A DNA stretch of 64,000 bases from Apostichopus japonicus (lineage: Eukaryota > Echinodermata > Holothuroidea > Aspidochirotida > Stichopodidae). Below the pieces are notes generated by a model. It was not told the DNA's origin. It saw nothing but the letters and a program-made list of their open reading frames with translations, and ran no database searches. Shown in pieces: positions 46,101 through 59,700 of the stretch (position 1 is the stretch's first letter; every line of letters begins with the position of its first letter). The translations under genes were made by a program, and so were the position numbers. Location of the stretch: positions 7,368,999 to 7,432,998 of the forward strand of contig NC_092565.1 in assembly GCF_037975245.1 (NCBI RefSeq). Direction: 5' to 3'.

Positions 46101-49100
46101 AACATATCTATATATATATATATTGATATGTACGTTAGTCTTCGCTTGTCGTACACAAGAACCATATACAAACCAATGTAAGAAACGAATATGCGAGGTA
46201 TCACCGATCTAAATTTCCGACTCTTTGAACTGTAGAAATATGTGACGATATCGATGCTAATATAGACTATAAAAATAGAAAACATATTTGCACCATCAGG
46301 CACTGAATTTTTCGGCACGGTATATCCCTAAATATCTTACCAAATTCTTTCCAAATCATCCAGGCTTCGCCCAACGACACCCTTTTTTGACAATGTCAAA
46401 GGTCACATTTGGCGGCACTCCCGTGATCGATAAACCGAACAGTTCAGGTCATCTTCAAAAATAAAATTGTTACAAACGAGGATATTTTGCTATTTTTGAC
46501 ATATATTTGTATAAAATTGGTAAGTTAAAAATGTATTTATAATAGTTTTCTATTACCCAAATTTTACTATCATGTCAGTTATGTTCACGACATGAAATTA
46601 TCGATCGGTCAATATTTTAGTTAATTTCCCCCGTTTACTAACCGTAAAGTTTAGAATTGCCTCGATTAACATTACGAAGACAAGGCTTGATGTTGCAAAA
46701 TCGCTGCTGTTGTAACAAATTTCATGCAAAACCTCGTAATTTCTGTTTTATCGAAAGAGGGTATCGGTATTGATCATTTATCGACGGTCACTGTGCGCAT
46801 GTCCAACTTGAAATACCATGGCACACTAATCTATACTAGTAATTGTATGTTGCAAGAAGGTACGTAAGCTCAGGTAAGAAACAATTATGTGTCCTTATCC
46901 AATTGCTTAATCATGTGAAATCCACCATCATTTCGTAAAAACTTCGCGAAGTATCAAAACAATTCTTTCTCAATATGTGCATGATTTCCAAAAATCTCCA
47001 ATAAGTGTATTTTACTCATATGACAATTAGTTTTATATAACTTGTAATTGCATGTAAAACTATTTCCTTAGATGTGAATTAGATAGTTTCAGTAACTTGC
47101 GCTAGTACATAACCATCACCCACACGGATCTGTAAGGAAGCAGATATTTTTTTCCCCGAGGCCTTCCAAGCTCTCGTTCAGTTGTTTGTCCTGCTAAAAA
47201 CTGGCTAAAATAAACAAGTCAAAATGTTCTGTTCCTCATCTTGTGTTTTCATATATTCAAAAAGTTGTAACGGATAGTACGTTGACATCATTTGCAAACG
47301 GATGCCGAGGAAAATTAATTTAGTGACGTTCTTCTCTCCTGTGTTGAAAATCTCATTTCAAAATATCATGTATGTATAATCATTGAACTTAGTTCATTTT
47401 TCTATATGCGAAAGCTATCATTACTTAAGAAAACAAAATGTCCACCATAATTATTGTCTTTCTTCATTTGCGATTCCTTATACGGGAAAATTGTTACTTA
47501 TATCGAGCTTTAATTATGTATCTTTTAAATGTAATCAATGACATAACAATATTTTATTTATTATAAACATAACTTTTCATCAGGCAAAATATGACTGAAA
47601 AACTCTCAACGAGGGTTAATTTGATTTTCCTGACATTCTTAACATGTTCTTTGGAACCGTTACGTGTGTTTTATGGTATTATTTATTATTACGTTTATGG
47701 TATCATTGCTTAATACTGATATATACAATGAAAGTTTCAAATGCATGAGGTATGCATAGGTTTTTCTATTAAAAACATAAATAAAGGTAAGTTTATACAG
47801 GTTTTTCTGCAAATAACATAACTACACCCTTGCTACAAACTAAATTATGCAAGTGAAGGTTCACATAAAGAAAATTGTGTCCTTATTCCATCTTTTTTTT
47901 TTCATTAATCTCCAATTTATTGGTAATTTGAAAACTAAGAATCTTCATACTAGGATGAGGCAAGGATGTAATTAATTTATATTGGGCGATCAATATATTC
48001 CTTAACACTAGAACATATGCAGCATTGCTTAAAGTATTACACCACTTCTAATGATGTCCTTCTATTTGACTCAATCCAGCTAGGTATTCCATGTTCAAAC
48101 CTGCAGGTTCTTGAAACTTAAGGAATTCCTTCTCTCTGGATCAGTGATATATAATTTCTGGTCAAGGCTCTTACTTACCGGCATATGTCTATTTAGAGAC
48201 ACTCTTTTAGCTCCAAAAATGGGTGTAAGAATAAATAGCGTCCTGGCTTAGTAAAAGATTGTGAAAATAGAATATCCAACATAACAGTTGATTTAAAAGA
48301 AATCTTCTGAAAGGGCAGAAGAAACAGAACTTTATTTTAAGCGTTACAAATGTTTGAATATTCTCATATTAGCGAAGAATAAAATGAAACCGAAACTTGT
48401 GGATTAACTGTGACTGTGGAAAAAATTCTGGTCGATATGGCAACGAAAGAATATACATAATGTACAATAAGTATCATATTACTCTTTCAAAATTGCGAAC
48501 ACGGCACATTCTTTGTCATGTGCATTTTTGTTCCCTCAAGATATCAGTTTTACCAATATTCCTTGATCTTTTAAATTTCTTATTAGTTATTCATATTGTT
48601 AACTCCTGGACCTCATTAATTTTGAAATCATATCTTTTTCATTTCTTACAGATGATTTTAAGTCAATATAAGTAAAACACGTGTTCATGTCTTTCATCAT
48701 GTTGGTGCAAATAAAACATTTATTGTTTTGAGAATGTGAATATTACAAGATTTCATTCAAGCCTTTAATTTCGATTTCCATGATATTATATATTGATAGA
48801 ATTTCTGCTACTCTGTTTAAGAAAAATATCTTTCTGATTATTGAAGAATTGTCTCACGTTTGCTTCGAAAGAATTTGATACAGTAAATAATATCTTAGTT
48901 CTTTTTTAATGTAATGGGTTTACTAAACTACATGTCGTTTAGCTTGAAATCTCCTTAAAGTAGCTTGACGTTGATTCTCGTGCATTAAAAACGAATTTAA
49001 CTTGACAAACTGAAAAGAAACAATATGATAAAGAAATTCTCATGAGTATTACTCACCAGTATCGTCAAGAAGCATAGTAATCAAAAAGATATGTAATAAA

Positions 49101-51013
49101 AAGTTAAAAAATGTTAAACGTGAAGTAAAGATGTACCCAAAAGGATAATTTCTACTCCATACACTCATAATTTGCCTTCGTGTGTATTGTTTGATAATAT
49201 TTGTCCTTTCATAAATAAATTCATTATTATTCTATTTCATCATAACTATGTAACAACGATCATGAATTATCAATCTGTTGCAGCAATTACTTCACTGTAA
49301 GTTAAGCATATAGCCTATTTACTTATAGTATATAATTCACTATCATACGCATCTCACTTCTTTCTTTAGTCTTGCATCTCTAACAAGAGGAGAATCTTTT
49401 CTTTTTTCTAAGATGGAAACCATGAGGTGGTGGTAAAACATCTATATATATATACAATTAACCTAGTTTTTTTTCAATTAACAATTAACAATTTCTTAAC
49501 ATTTTTTTTCTAAGGTACTTCCCTACATAATATTATTTCAATATTCCTGAGAATTTTGTATCAATATTTTTTAAATATTCGTTACTAACCACTTATGTTT
49601 GATATGTATCTTTGTAAACCTCACTTTCTCTCAAATCACCTGGTAGATCTGCAGTTTTAGTCAAAAATCAATAAGGGACGGTTTTGACTTCAAAATACGA
49701 CTAACTGATGGAAATTAGTTTTGTATCATCAACAAATGTTAAAGCATAATCAAATTCCTTAAATTTTTATATTGAAATATGATAAACAACGGTGTTAAAT
49801 GAATTTATCAAAACCGAGTGAATTTGGTAATAAATGTTAGAAACTATTTTTGATCCAATTGCAAACACCTGTCTAAAAATTTCTATTATTTTTTATAAAC
49901 ACATTTTGGTGAGGTTTGTTTTTCGAATATGTTGATATTCTGAAAGATGTGAACCAACCATGCAAGAAACTATAATTGATGTTATTATACGTCTTTCTTG
50001 AAATACCTGCACAATGCTTTCTCTGCTAATTCTGATCTTGCGAAATAGTTCTTACATGATTGATTTTACCATATAGAATAGTTTACTCACAAATAATTTA
50101 AGTAAACAACGAAGAAATGTTAAGGCATGCTGTGTGATAATGGAGTTTGCTAGCATTTTTACGGATCTTGACAGTATCCATATGGGTTTTTTTCACAGTA
50201 TCAAACCCAATTTAAACGACCAGCAGAGCCTAAAAAAACATAACTTTCATCGTATAGAGAATATCTATTGATTTAATACATAGTCTAAATTGACGGTTAT
50301 TGATCGAATTTTCTTTGTATAAACTTCGATATTTGTTTCTTTTCTTGACTAATCAATCTTATTTCAAATGATATGTACATTTATTACTAAACAAATATTT
50401 GCTTTATGGAAGTTGAATAATTCAAAAATTGTTTCTCTAGTCCATGCATGTAGCTAAACAAAAGTATGCCTAGAAAAATCAACTCAAGAATTAGATGATA
50501 TGCTTTAATTACTTTGATTTGCATCAAAGTATGTTTCATTGTTGTGCCCTTGCAAAAAGAAAACAGAAATTTATGCTTTCACGTACTGTCAAACAGATTC
50601 ACTCCCAAAGTTGAGCAATAATTGGTACAAATGCTGGAAAATTGTGTTAAGATCATTAATTTTGTAAATATTCATTTAGATAGTAATTCACCTTAACTGG
50701 CATCCTAAATCTTGTTGAACGTCGACGCGGAATCCAATATCTATAAATTCAAAAATTATTAGGATGAAGACATCATATTTGAGTAATACTTAAAACATGA
50801 AATACGGGCGACAATAATAAGTAGAATACACTACATGGTTACTCAATGGTCAATTAAGTCCAGACCAAGACAATCGTTAGAGTACCGGGCAAAGATATGA
50901 GGGTCGAGCGATCTGGAAGAGATCTTATGATCAACTCAAACAGAGAACAACTTTGGCTTCATTCACAAGTTGTTTTCTTCTATCAAGAACGTTCGACGAC
51001 ACCATTCTGTAGA

Positions 51014-51051
51014 TGACCAGAGGGACGCAACATATTCGACATTTGAACGTC

Positions 51052-51082
<31 letters not shown>

Positions 51083-51128
51083 GAATCTCTGAATGACCAG
51101 AGGGACGCAACATATTCAACGTCTTATA
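51014..51128. repeat. Short direct repeat around (TAA)n
   Basis: ATGACCAGAGGGACGCAACA followed by TATTC(G/A)AC occurs on both sides of a TAATAATAATAA run at 51053-51082. Confidence 0.75.
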
Positions 51129-51954
51129 ATAACGACACCAGGACGAAAGATCCAACCTAACGTACATCTCTATATCTCTATATATACGGTGTGAAATATG
51201 AAGTAATCAGATTTTTAAATTTGATTTATTGAATGTTTAATCAAACTTCATCAGTTTCAGACATTTTTGCTCAGAATTAAATTGGAGTATATTTGAAAGC
51301 ATACCACACGTTTACCATACTACTTGTTTTTCCAAATACAAAATGTATCTCTTTATTATGACATGAGAAAAAACTTCCAACGATATTTCTTCCAATTGAC
51401 TGTTAGATTAGCATTTTCAATCTATGTACAATTTAGAGAGTGAAATAATTATTACACTTACAGCATTTTTTTGTTGTCATAACAACACCACAGCAAGGAC
51501 TGAGCATTTAATGCAAATTCAGATTAGGAGGAACAATTCAAATATAAACAAAGCAGTTTCCATGTGTTTCAATTGATTTAATAAATAAAACAACGATTAT
51601 AATTATAGGAAACCTAATCCAGATCAAGTTACATAAGCTACAATCGCTTTGCTTTGATTCAAATCTTTTAAACTTCTTTCAATTAAATCTAGAAACACAT
51701 CCATCGTTTGTGCATGACCAAGTACCTGTGGCACTTTCTATCGCATTGCTGTTTAATATTTACAAGCTGATCTTATAATTCAAAGTAAGATTGTAAGTAA
51801 CTTTACTTCTTTATTTTACTCTCTGATCAAACTTATAACAGAATCCTGTCTTTAGCTTACTTGAAACTACAATCGGAATTGTTTTCAGTACTTTTAAAAT
51901 TTGAATTTCATGGTTTATTTCACTTAGGTCACAAGAAGCAAGGATATAAGCATG

Positions 51955-52065
<111 letters not shown>

Positions 52066-54134
52066 TCGAAATCCGTCGAGTATGATGAACTTGTATAAAA
52101 ATTAAATCAACAAATGAACGTTTTATCATCGCACAAATTACTTCTTCTTTCGATTCTAAAACTTCCGACGATCAGAAACGTTCTTCATAGAAGTATATTA
52201 TAATCCCATATCGCACACAAAAATGATGTGAAATTTGCAAATATCTAACGTTTCTTGAGCAGCGCTTTTCATGAAACTAAATCATATATATGGTAACAAA
52301 TAGTATTGGAATTTGATAACTGATGATAGCAAAATTTGAATCAACACAACTCTTCGCAACCGACACCATATAGAATTGTATTTCTAAATTAACGGAATGT
52401 TGAGACAAATTATAGTCTTAGGAAGAAATGTCTTAACTGAAGGTGAACGCGGTGCATTGACCTTTTTTTTAGCAGTAACAGTTTTGACAAATTGGATGGA
52501 ACGCTCAATACAAAGTTGTTTTTCCTTTCTTCTTTTTTATTTCTGACGAAAACAATATCAACATGAAGAAAAGTCACGTCAAATGTGTCCACATAAATGT
52601 CGATTTTTGTTCAAATGTCATTAATCAATGGCCGATAAAAGTATTCAAAAGCTGAAAACCGGTGTGGACTGGGGATTTCACTGGAAGAATTTTAGTTTTG
52701 TAGATGCCACGCTAGCCCAACTGGGACATTGAAAGCTTCGAATGTGTTATGTCCGAGCTGGAATATCTTAAAACTACCTATTTCAGTGGAGAAATTTCGT
52801 GGAGAAATTTGACTTTTCGCGTCAAAATTTCAACTCTCTGTCAAAATTTCGGAATAATATCGGAGCAGGAGTATGTATACTCTTTCTGGTCTTGTGCTCC
52901 TTGAATATATTCCCCCTTTACCTGCATTGTTGGATGTGTGTCTCTATACGAAGCCTGGAGGATACGTAATAGCTTCTTTAGACTCCCAGTGTCCGCCAAG
53001 ACCAAGCCAACGATTGCTTAGTTGCTAAGGTTTAACCTAAAAACTTCCAGAAGACAATTATATAATCTACCCCCTCCCCCCACACCCACATCCCCTTATT
53101 CCAAAACATACGGAAGTAGATTATGTGTCGGAAAAAATATTCAACGGAGACGGACGGGGGAAGCAAGGGGTAAATTTCATTAAAATATGAACGAGCCATC
53201 GGTACACTCAAATTTGTGAAATACGCTACAAATTTATTGAACTCATTTCTGTTTGTCGGCAACGTATCTCCGGGTTTAGAAAATATTGAGGGAGCAACGA
53301 TTATGATACTTCAATACAAGCAAGCTTAAGAACTGAAACGCCTAAAGTGCACATTTTATATAAGGCTCGAGCTTTTCCCGGGGGTGGGGTGATTGTGGAT
53401 AATAAAATGTGAACAGATTGTATCCGATACATTTTTCTCTCTCCAGTTGGACCGCTGTAAACTCGGGTTGATATACAAGAAAGGGGAAAATCCAAATGGC
53501 CGTTTCTATTGCCGTTCTCAGACAATTACATTGACATAATATTTGCATAAGAATTACTTAAATAGGTGTGTTAACAGTTTTGTCCCCTAGCAAGTGTGAA
53601 AACCCTAAAGGGGATTTTTATGAAATTTTCTAATCTAAGATTGACGAAGGTGTCAAAACATATCAAAAGGATACAGTCTATTCGTCGGTAATCAGGTGAT
53701 TGAGGAGACCTAGTAGGATCTGCAATCAGTTGTCTTCATATCCGTGTATTTCTTCGATGTCTTTGAATTATTTATCTATCAATTATAGCGATAAATAGGT
53801 CAGTGAGTTGAACATACAATGAAACAATACTTGATACGGTACGTAGAGACGGATCATAGGGCATGATGAGGATATCACGTGGACGTCACCTCTTTGCATC
53901 CTTTGACTTGTTAGTTATAACTTAAAGTGTCGCTTTGAAACATAAGCAGAAGGAAACCCCCCAAAAACATGTTTTGCTATTTGGTTACATCCTGTTTCAA
54001 GACGGAGCGTGATTTTGGATCTGTTAATTCATATGACTCAGCATGCAGACCTGCCAAATGGCTTCTTTTTTATTTCCATTGACAAACATTATGATTTCGG
54101 TGACTTGGAAGGGAATAATCATGTCCATTCTATG

Positions 54135-54660
54135 CAAGGGCGGCGGAGGCACTTTTAATCTGGGGGGGGGGGGGGGCACCGGCATCAAAGGGCAATTTGC
54201 AGAAATTCGATTCGACTGATGCAGCCTTATATTTAGTACCCTTTATAACTCTTATTGTATTATCTTATTTGCGTATTATCTTATTTACATCACTCCATCA
54301 ACGCCCCCCCCCCCCCTCTTCAAGGAAAATGTGCATACTGGCACTGCAATATCCAGTGTGCAAATTGGGAAATTCATTAAAAGTCAGGGGCGTAGCCAGG
54401 GTTTGCAAAGTTGTGTGCACGACTATCTGAGCGGAGCGCCACTATGTGTTGGCGCGGAGCGTACAAGAAAATTTTTGGTTTTACAAACCCCTCAGATGGC
54501 CGGAAACGGCCCTTCCCGAGTGTTCATTCTGGTTCCCTGGCCTCTTGCAATGCTAACTTGAGACACCTCAATTTTTATGTAGAAAAGGGGCACATTTTTA
54601 ACCTGAGGAAAAGTGGGGGGCACGTGCCCCCTGTGCCCCCCCCCGGTTCCGCCGCCCTTG
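54135..54660. mobile_element. hAT-like element, 526 bp
   Basis: Perfect 13-bp inverted ends CAAGGGCGGCGGA / TCCGCCGCCCTTG. Flanks ATTCTATG (54127-54134) and ATTCTATA (54661-54668) match at 7 of 8. Carries the GC-rich module at 54420-54550 and an internal CAGGGGCGTAGCCAGG start at 54385, suggesting a second element merged in. Confidence 0.8.
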
Positions 54661-54870
54661 ATTCTATACCTAAATATGCTGACAATCCATGCAGATATAT
54701 GTTAACCAGTGGTCCAGTAATAACATGAACTTTCAATGTAAATATCTCGAATTCAGGGTTTCAATGCTGAGAAGTGATGGGTGGGGGTGGGCAAAGATTA
54801 TACGAAGGAATCAGACTTTCCTGGCAACGTGTTCTGGAGGTATTCCTGATTAATTTATCATCCCTATACT

Positions 54871-54989
54871 CAAGGGCGGCGATTTGTTTCAAATATTGGG
54901 TGGGGGGGGGGGACATTTGCAGGCGCGTAGCAAGTTTCATCCTATTCAAATTTTCAAATTTCAAATTTTTCGCGCGCTTCGTGATATTT

Positions 54990-55031
<42 letters not shown>

Positions 55032-55748
55032 AACAAAATATCATTCTGAATAAAAAGTAAAAACTACTTTCGGTGAAAGTCTGTGACGTTTTTGGTGGTA
55101 TTTAGTAACAAATTGTGATACGGTTATACAAGCGAGGGGCGAAGCTATCTAAGCGTAGCGCCACTTTGCGCGAAGCGTAAAAGAAAATTTTGGCCGAAAA
55201 TGCCTCCCAGATCGCTGGCAAAGCACTTCCCAGGCCCTTGTAAGTCGCTTCTGTTTTCTATTATGAAATTACTAGCGAAATCATGAAAAAATACAACAAA
55301 TATGCTCAAGGGGTTACCCCCTTCGCCCCCCCCCCTTGGTTACGCGCCTGCGGTTAGAAATCTTGTAGGAAACAGGCCAAATGGAAACCCAGAGAACCCA
55401 TATCGATGTGGATCATATATATGATTGTACGTACTTACACTCATACACAAGAGATGTACAGACATTATGATAATAATCATGAGTGACAACTTGCTATACG
55501 GTCACAGTTCAAAGAAACGACCACGAAGAGTCATTTACCTAATGCAGCATGTGTTGGATGAAGTTTTAGCCACCGCCAATATGATTTGGATAAATAATCT
55601 CACACATTATTTTCTATTTATAGCCACACAAAAAAACTATGCCACCAAATATTGGGGAGATATTAGATACATATCCCCCACCTAAAATATTGGGGGACAT
55701 GTCTCCCCGTCCTCCTTCCCGTCCCCCTCCCCATGATTGCCGCCCATG
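54871..55748. mobile_element. hAT-like element, 878 bp
   Basis: Ends CAAGGGCGGCGATT / GATTGCCGCCCATG (inverted, two mismatches). Flanks CCTATACT (54863-54870) and CCTATAGT (55749-55756), 7 of 8. Contains an (AT)n run, the GC-rich module at 55146-55240, and probably a nested element with ends CAGGCGCGTAGC / GGTTACGCGCCTG (54924 to ~55351), whose target duplication I could not find. Confidence 0.75.
54993..55029. repeat. (AT)n microsatellite inside the hAT-like element
   Basis: About 35 bp of AT dinucleotides. Confidence 0.9.
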
Positions 55749-55756
55749 CCTATAGT

Positions 55757-56533
55757 AACATGAATATGTCTTGAATCCTCAATAAATGTTAACATCAGTT
55801 ATATGCGATGCGCCTGTTTGGTGAAGGTGTCTATCCTAGCGGTGTCTCAGTAACTATACCATTTCTCAAGAACCGTTCATCATGGTATGACTACATCTCA
55901 CGACAATGTCATAGCAACAAGCAATGTGCTCGTATTTTGACAACGTCTGGAAATTACCCAGGACACATATTTACCAGACAAGGTCACAATGCCTGGGAGG
56001 TCAAGTGGAGGTGGATGCTTTCGGTCGAAACCAGTGCTAGCTTTATTCTATTCCGTTCAACATGAAATGTTAGCGAAGTTTCCCAGTAAAACTATAAATG
56101 TCAGTCAAAATATAAATGGAGAGGGAAGGGATTTGGCAAGGTTCTGGCCAATGTGAATGTTTTTGCATTGAGTGAAGTTTTCTATGTCTAGGCCCTGAAA
56201 CAAAATTATTCTGGGAAAACGCTTCTAGCTCCATAGTCCTCCCCCCCCCCCCCCCACACACACACACATACAAAGATTGGAAGCTTACTATACGCCACTG
56301 TTTACTCTTCATATTTTTTTTCAGACAAAAGTAGAGGAAAGATAATAAACAACATCTCCTTTGTTAAAAATAAATTATAATAACCTTTATTGAAGTTGAT
56401 ATCGCGTTCCATACTACTGGAAATTGACTGCGATGTACGCTTTGATGGCACAATACATGGTACTTTGTAAAGTGAAATGATCTACTATCGCGCCAGCACC
56501 GCAGTAACATCGACAAGTTGTGCGCCTTGAAAA
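55757..56533. other. Region upstream of NELF-A
   Basis: Contains an 85-codon plus-strand ORF (55808-56065) with no recognised domain, a C-run followed by CACACACA at 56240-56268, and the presumed NELF-A promoter/5' UTR. No TATA box is evident near 56534. Confidence 0.45.
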
Positions 56534-56746
56534 ATGGCGACCGTCAGAGATAGTGATACAAGCCTTTGGCTCCATAATAAACTCGGTGATAATGAAGATT
56601 TATGGTCGGGTATAAGCAGCATCAGCACTCAACTCAAAAGAGATGTTTTAGAGAATATTCACCACTGTTTCGTTGCACTTACTCCCACTGTAAAGCTCAA
56701 ATTACTTATGGCGATACTACACATGCCTCGGAGAAGTGTAGATGAG
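56534..56746 (+). CDS. NELFA: NELFA exon 1
   Basis: 71 codons from the initiator to PRRSVDE, phase 0; donor GATGAG|GTAGGC. N-terminal helical domain that binds NELF-C. Confidence 0.95.
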
Positions 56747-59700
56747 GTAGGCAACAGGGTTTATTATTATATAGAAATGCTGTTTAGGCTAGGCCTAACC
56801 TTATTCGGCCGCTTGTTCTGTAGTATTTTTGTAAATTTATACTAGATCTAATACTACTATTTAGGCCTAGACCTGCTAGCACTAGTACTAGTGCCAAAAG
56901 GACTAGGCCTAGTACTAGTAATACTATTAGCTTCTACCAGGGAGTTGTTATGGAACTTCCTGCTTCTACCCATTCCCGGCCATATATGTACTGCATATTG
57001 ACAACACCTACATTTATGTTACTGTTAGAAGTTATACTAGCCACATTACACCACATAGGTGCAAACCTTCATACCTTTCCGCCATAGGTTTCAATCCTCC
57101 CTGACATGACAGAATTGCTCGAAACCTATGGCGGCAAGGTACATTTTAGGAATGGATTTTACACTGGTGTATAGGAATGTATCGGAGAAACTTTCTTTGA
57201 ATTGCGCGAAAGGATAGGAACACCGTCTTCAAATGTGATGGTTCGCTGGATAGTCTGAATCGTATTTAAGACAAGATTGGGGATTTAATACAAAGTCTTT
57301 AATGCAGGCCTATAGGTTGATGGAATAGTTTTAATTGTAAGTTAGAAAGAGTCGATACACTGTCAATGTATAATACAATATATAATAGTTAATTGAATAA
57401 GCCAATTGATGCTATAATCACTCAGTCAACAATGAAGCAACGGCCCATCCTAAAATTTGTTACTTTATATTAATAACCTACATACTAACGTTACTCCTAC
57501 AAACGATAATGTGCTCTTTCCGCCATACAAACCGTGCTTCACCACCATGGCAAAATGGCACTTTTCTTTGGCGTAAAGAGCACATTTCTATGGCGGAAAG
57601 TACCGATGGCAGAATGACATGCCCCCAATATTCAGAAGGCCTAGGCCCTATAGTTAAATGCTAGGCTAGGGTTAGTATTAGGCCTACTGTTAGGTTTAAC
57701 TCTGATAAGCTGTGTCTTCCAACAAGGATTAGCAAGCCATAGCCCACTTTGGACCATTTGACTTTGAACTGAATTATTTTAATTTCAATGTGCTAATCCT
57801 CGATGCACACAAACAAAATTGTTGCTCTTATTTTTACATTGAGGCAAGTATGTTAATGGTTGTGCCCAGTTCATTGATTCCCTCAGGTTTGCCATTTATG
57901 CACTACAAAAAACTCAAGATTTTTACTAACTACAGTCTTTTTACAAATTAAACATTTCAATTGCAAAATGGGACATTCTTAACATCTAGGGATAAGTTGA
58001 ATGTTTAGAACCCACAGGAAGGTATGATTTTGGGAACTTCCAGCAATTTACAGCTGTTTAAAACTGTCAGTTATACATTGTTAAACCCTTTATAAACCCT
58101 GTTGTACAACTTGTCCTATAATTGACATATAATCCTGCTTGGTCCATTGGCTACTTTGTAAATATATTTTACATGAAAACCAATACTAATAATGTTAGTT
58201 TATCATTTCCACAAAAAAAAGGGGAATCAAATTATAGATGTCATATAAAAAATTAAAAAATCATAATTCTACTACATATGAGTTATAATGTGCTTTTCTG
58301 TTTAATGTCTCTACACAGTTGAAAGATGAGTTAAGTGCTATTCTACACTTAGCCCTCACGGACACTGACCAGTGGGTTTCTACTATAGCAGATATTTTGA
58401 GGTCATACCCTACCACAGGTCAGTTGAACCTTGACCTTGAAGAAAATCATCCATTCATCGCTGAAACTCTGAAGGATCTCAGAAAAACCTGTGAGTTAAA
58501 CACTGTAGCATAAATCTGTTAATAGTAATAAACTAATGAATGCAGATATAAATTGCATCAGAAATGGGGTGCAATTAAGTATACTGAACACTTGACTGAT
58601 TTGCAAATTGTGCTTTATACTTCGTCGTCTTAAAGGTTTAAAAATAACTATTTGGGAGCTGTCAGATGTCTGACACCGTCTTTGTGAGATGCAGACAGAC
58701 CTGCAGTGTGAGTACAAAACCGTGAGTAAGAGCACGGAGTCCCAAGAATGAGTTTCAACAAATTTACTCGAGTACGGACTCAACTACAAGCACAGATTTG
58801 TGGCCTTCCTGTCTGGATTGAGGGGTTCCAATAACAGTATTGCTTGAAATTGAATATTATGTAGATTGGTCAGTAATAATGCAACCTGGAAGTCAAACTG
58901 TTAATGAGCTAATAGCAGAAAGAAATGTTGATGAGTTAATGTAGTATTTTGGTGTACAGCATCTTAATTGCTAGTGCATTGTAGTTGTATATAAATCTCT
59001 TTGCTGTGTCATACATTGGTTGCATTAATTTCATATCCTCAGCTGTCTTCCTACATTCTCTATAAAACTTTGAGGCTCCAGTACTTCTTTCTGGTACCGT
59101 AAGGTACAGTACTCCAATATCCTTAATTGTTTTTTTATTTAACAGTGTCTGAAACAGATACCAATGCATTGCTTCCCTTGGAGTGTCAATACCTGAACAA
59201 GAATGCCTTGAACCAGCTAGTTGGAATGCAGGTTCCACCCGTAAAACATTTCCAATTGAAGAGAAAGCCAAAGTCGGCAGCATTGAGGGCAGAACTTCTA
59301 CAAAAATGTGAGTACCCAGATGTGAAATTCACAGAAACCTCTAGAATAATGTGAGTACCCAGATGTGAACTTCACAGAATCCTCTAGAGTATTGTGAATA
59401 CTCAGATGTGAAATGCACAGAAAGTACCTCTAGAGTAATGTGAGTACCCAGATGTGAATTTCACAGAAAGTACCTCTAGAGTAATGTGAGTACCCAGGTG
59501 TGAAATTCACAGAAAGTACCTCTAGAGTAATGTGAGTACCCAGATGTGAAATTCACAGAAAGTACCTCTAGAGTAATGTGAGTACCCAGGTGTGAAATTC
59601 ACAGAAAGTACCTCTAGAGTAATGTGAGTACCCAGGTGTGAAATTCACAGAAACCTCTAGAATAATGTGAGTACCCAGATGTGAACTTCACAGAATCCTC

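Noticed and set aside
55808-56065. 85-aa plus-strand ORF upstream of NELFA
   Set aside because: Looks less repetitive than its neighbours but has no recognisable family or splice context.
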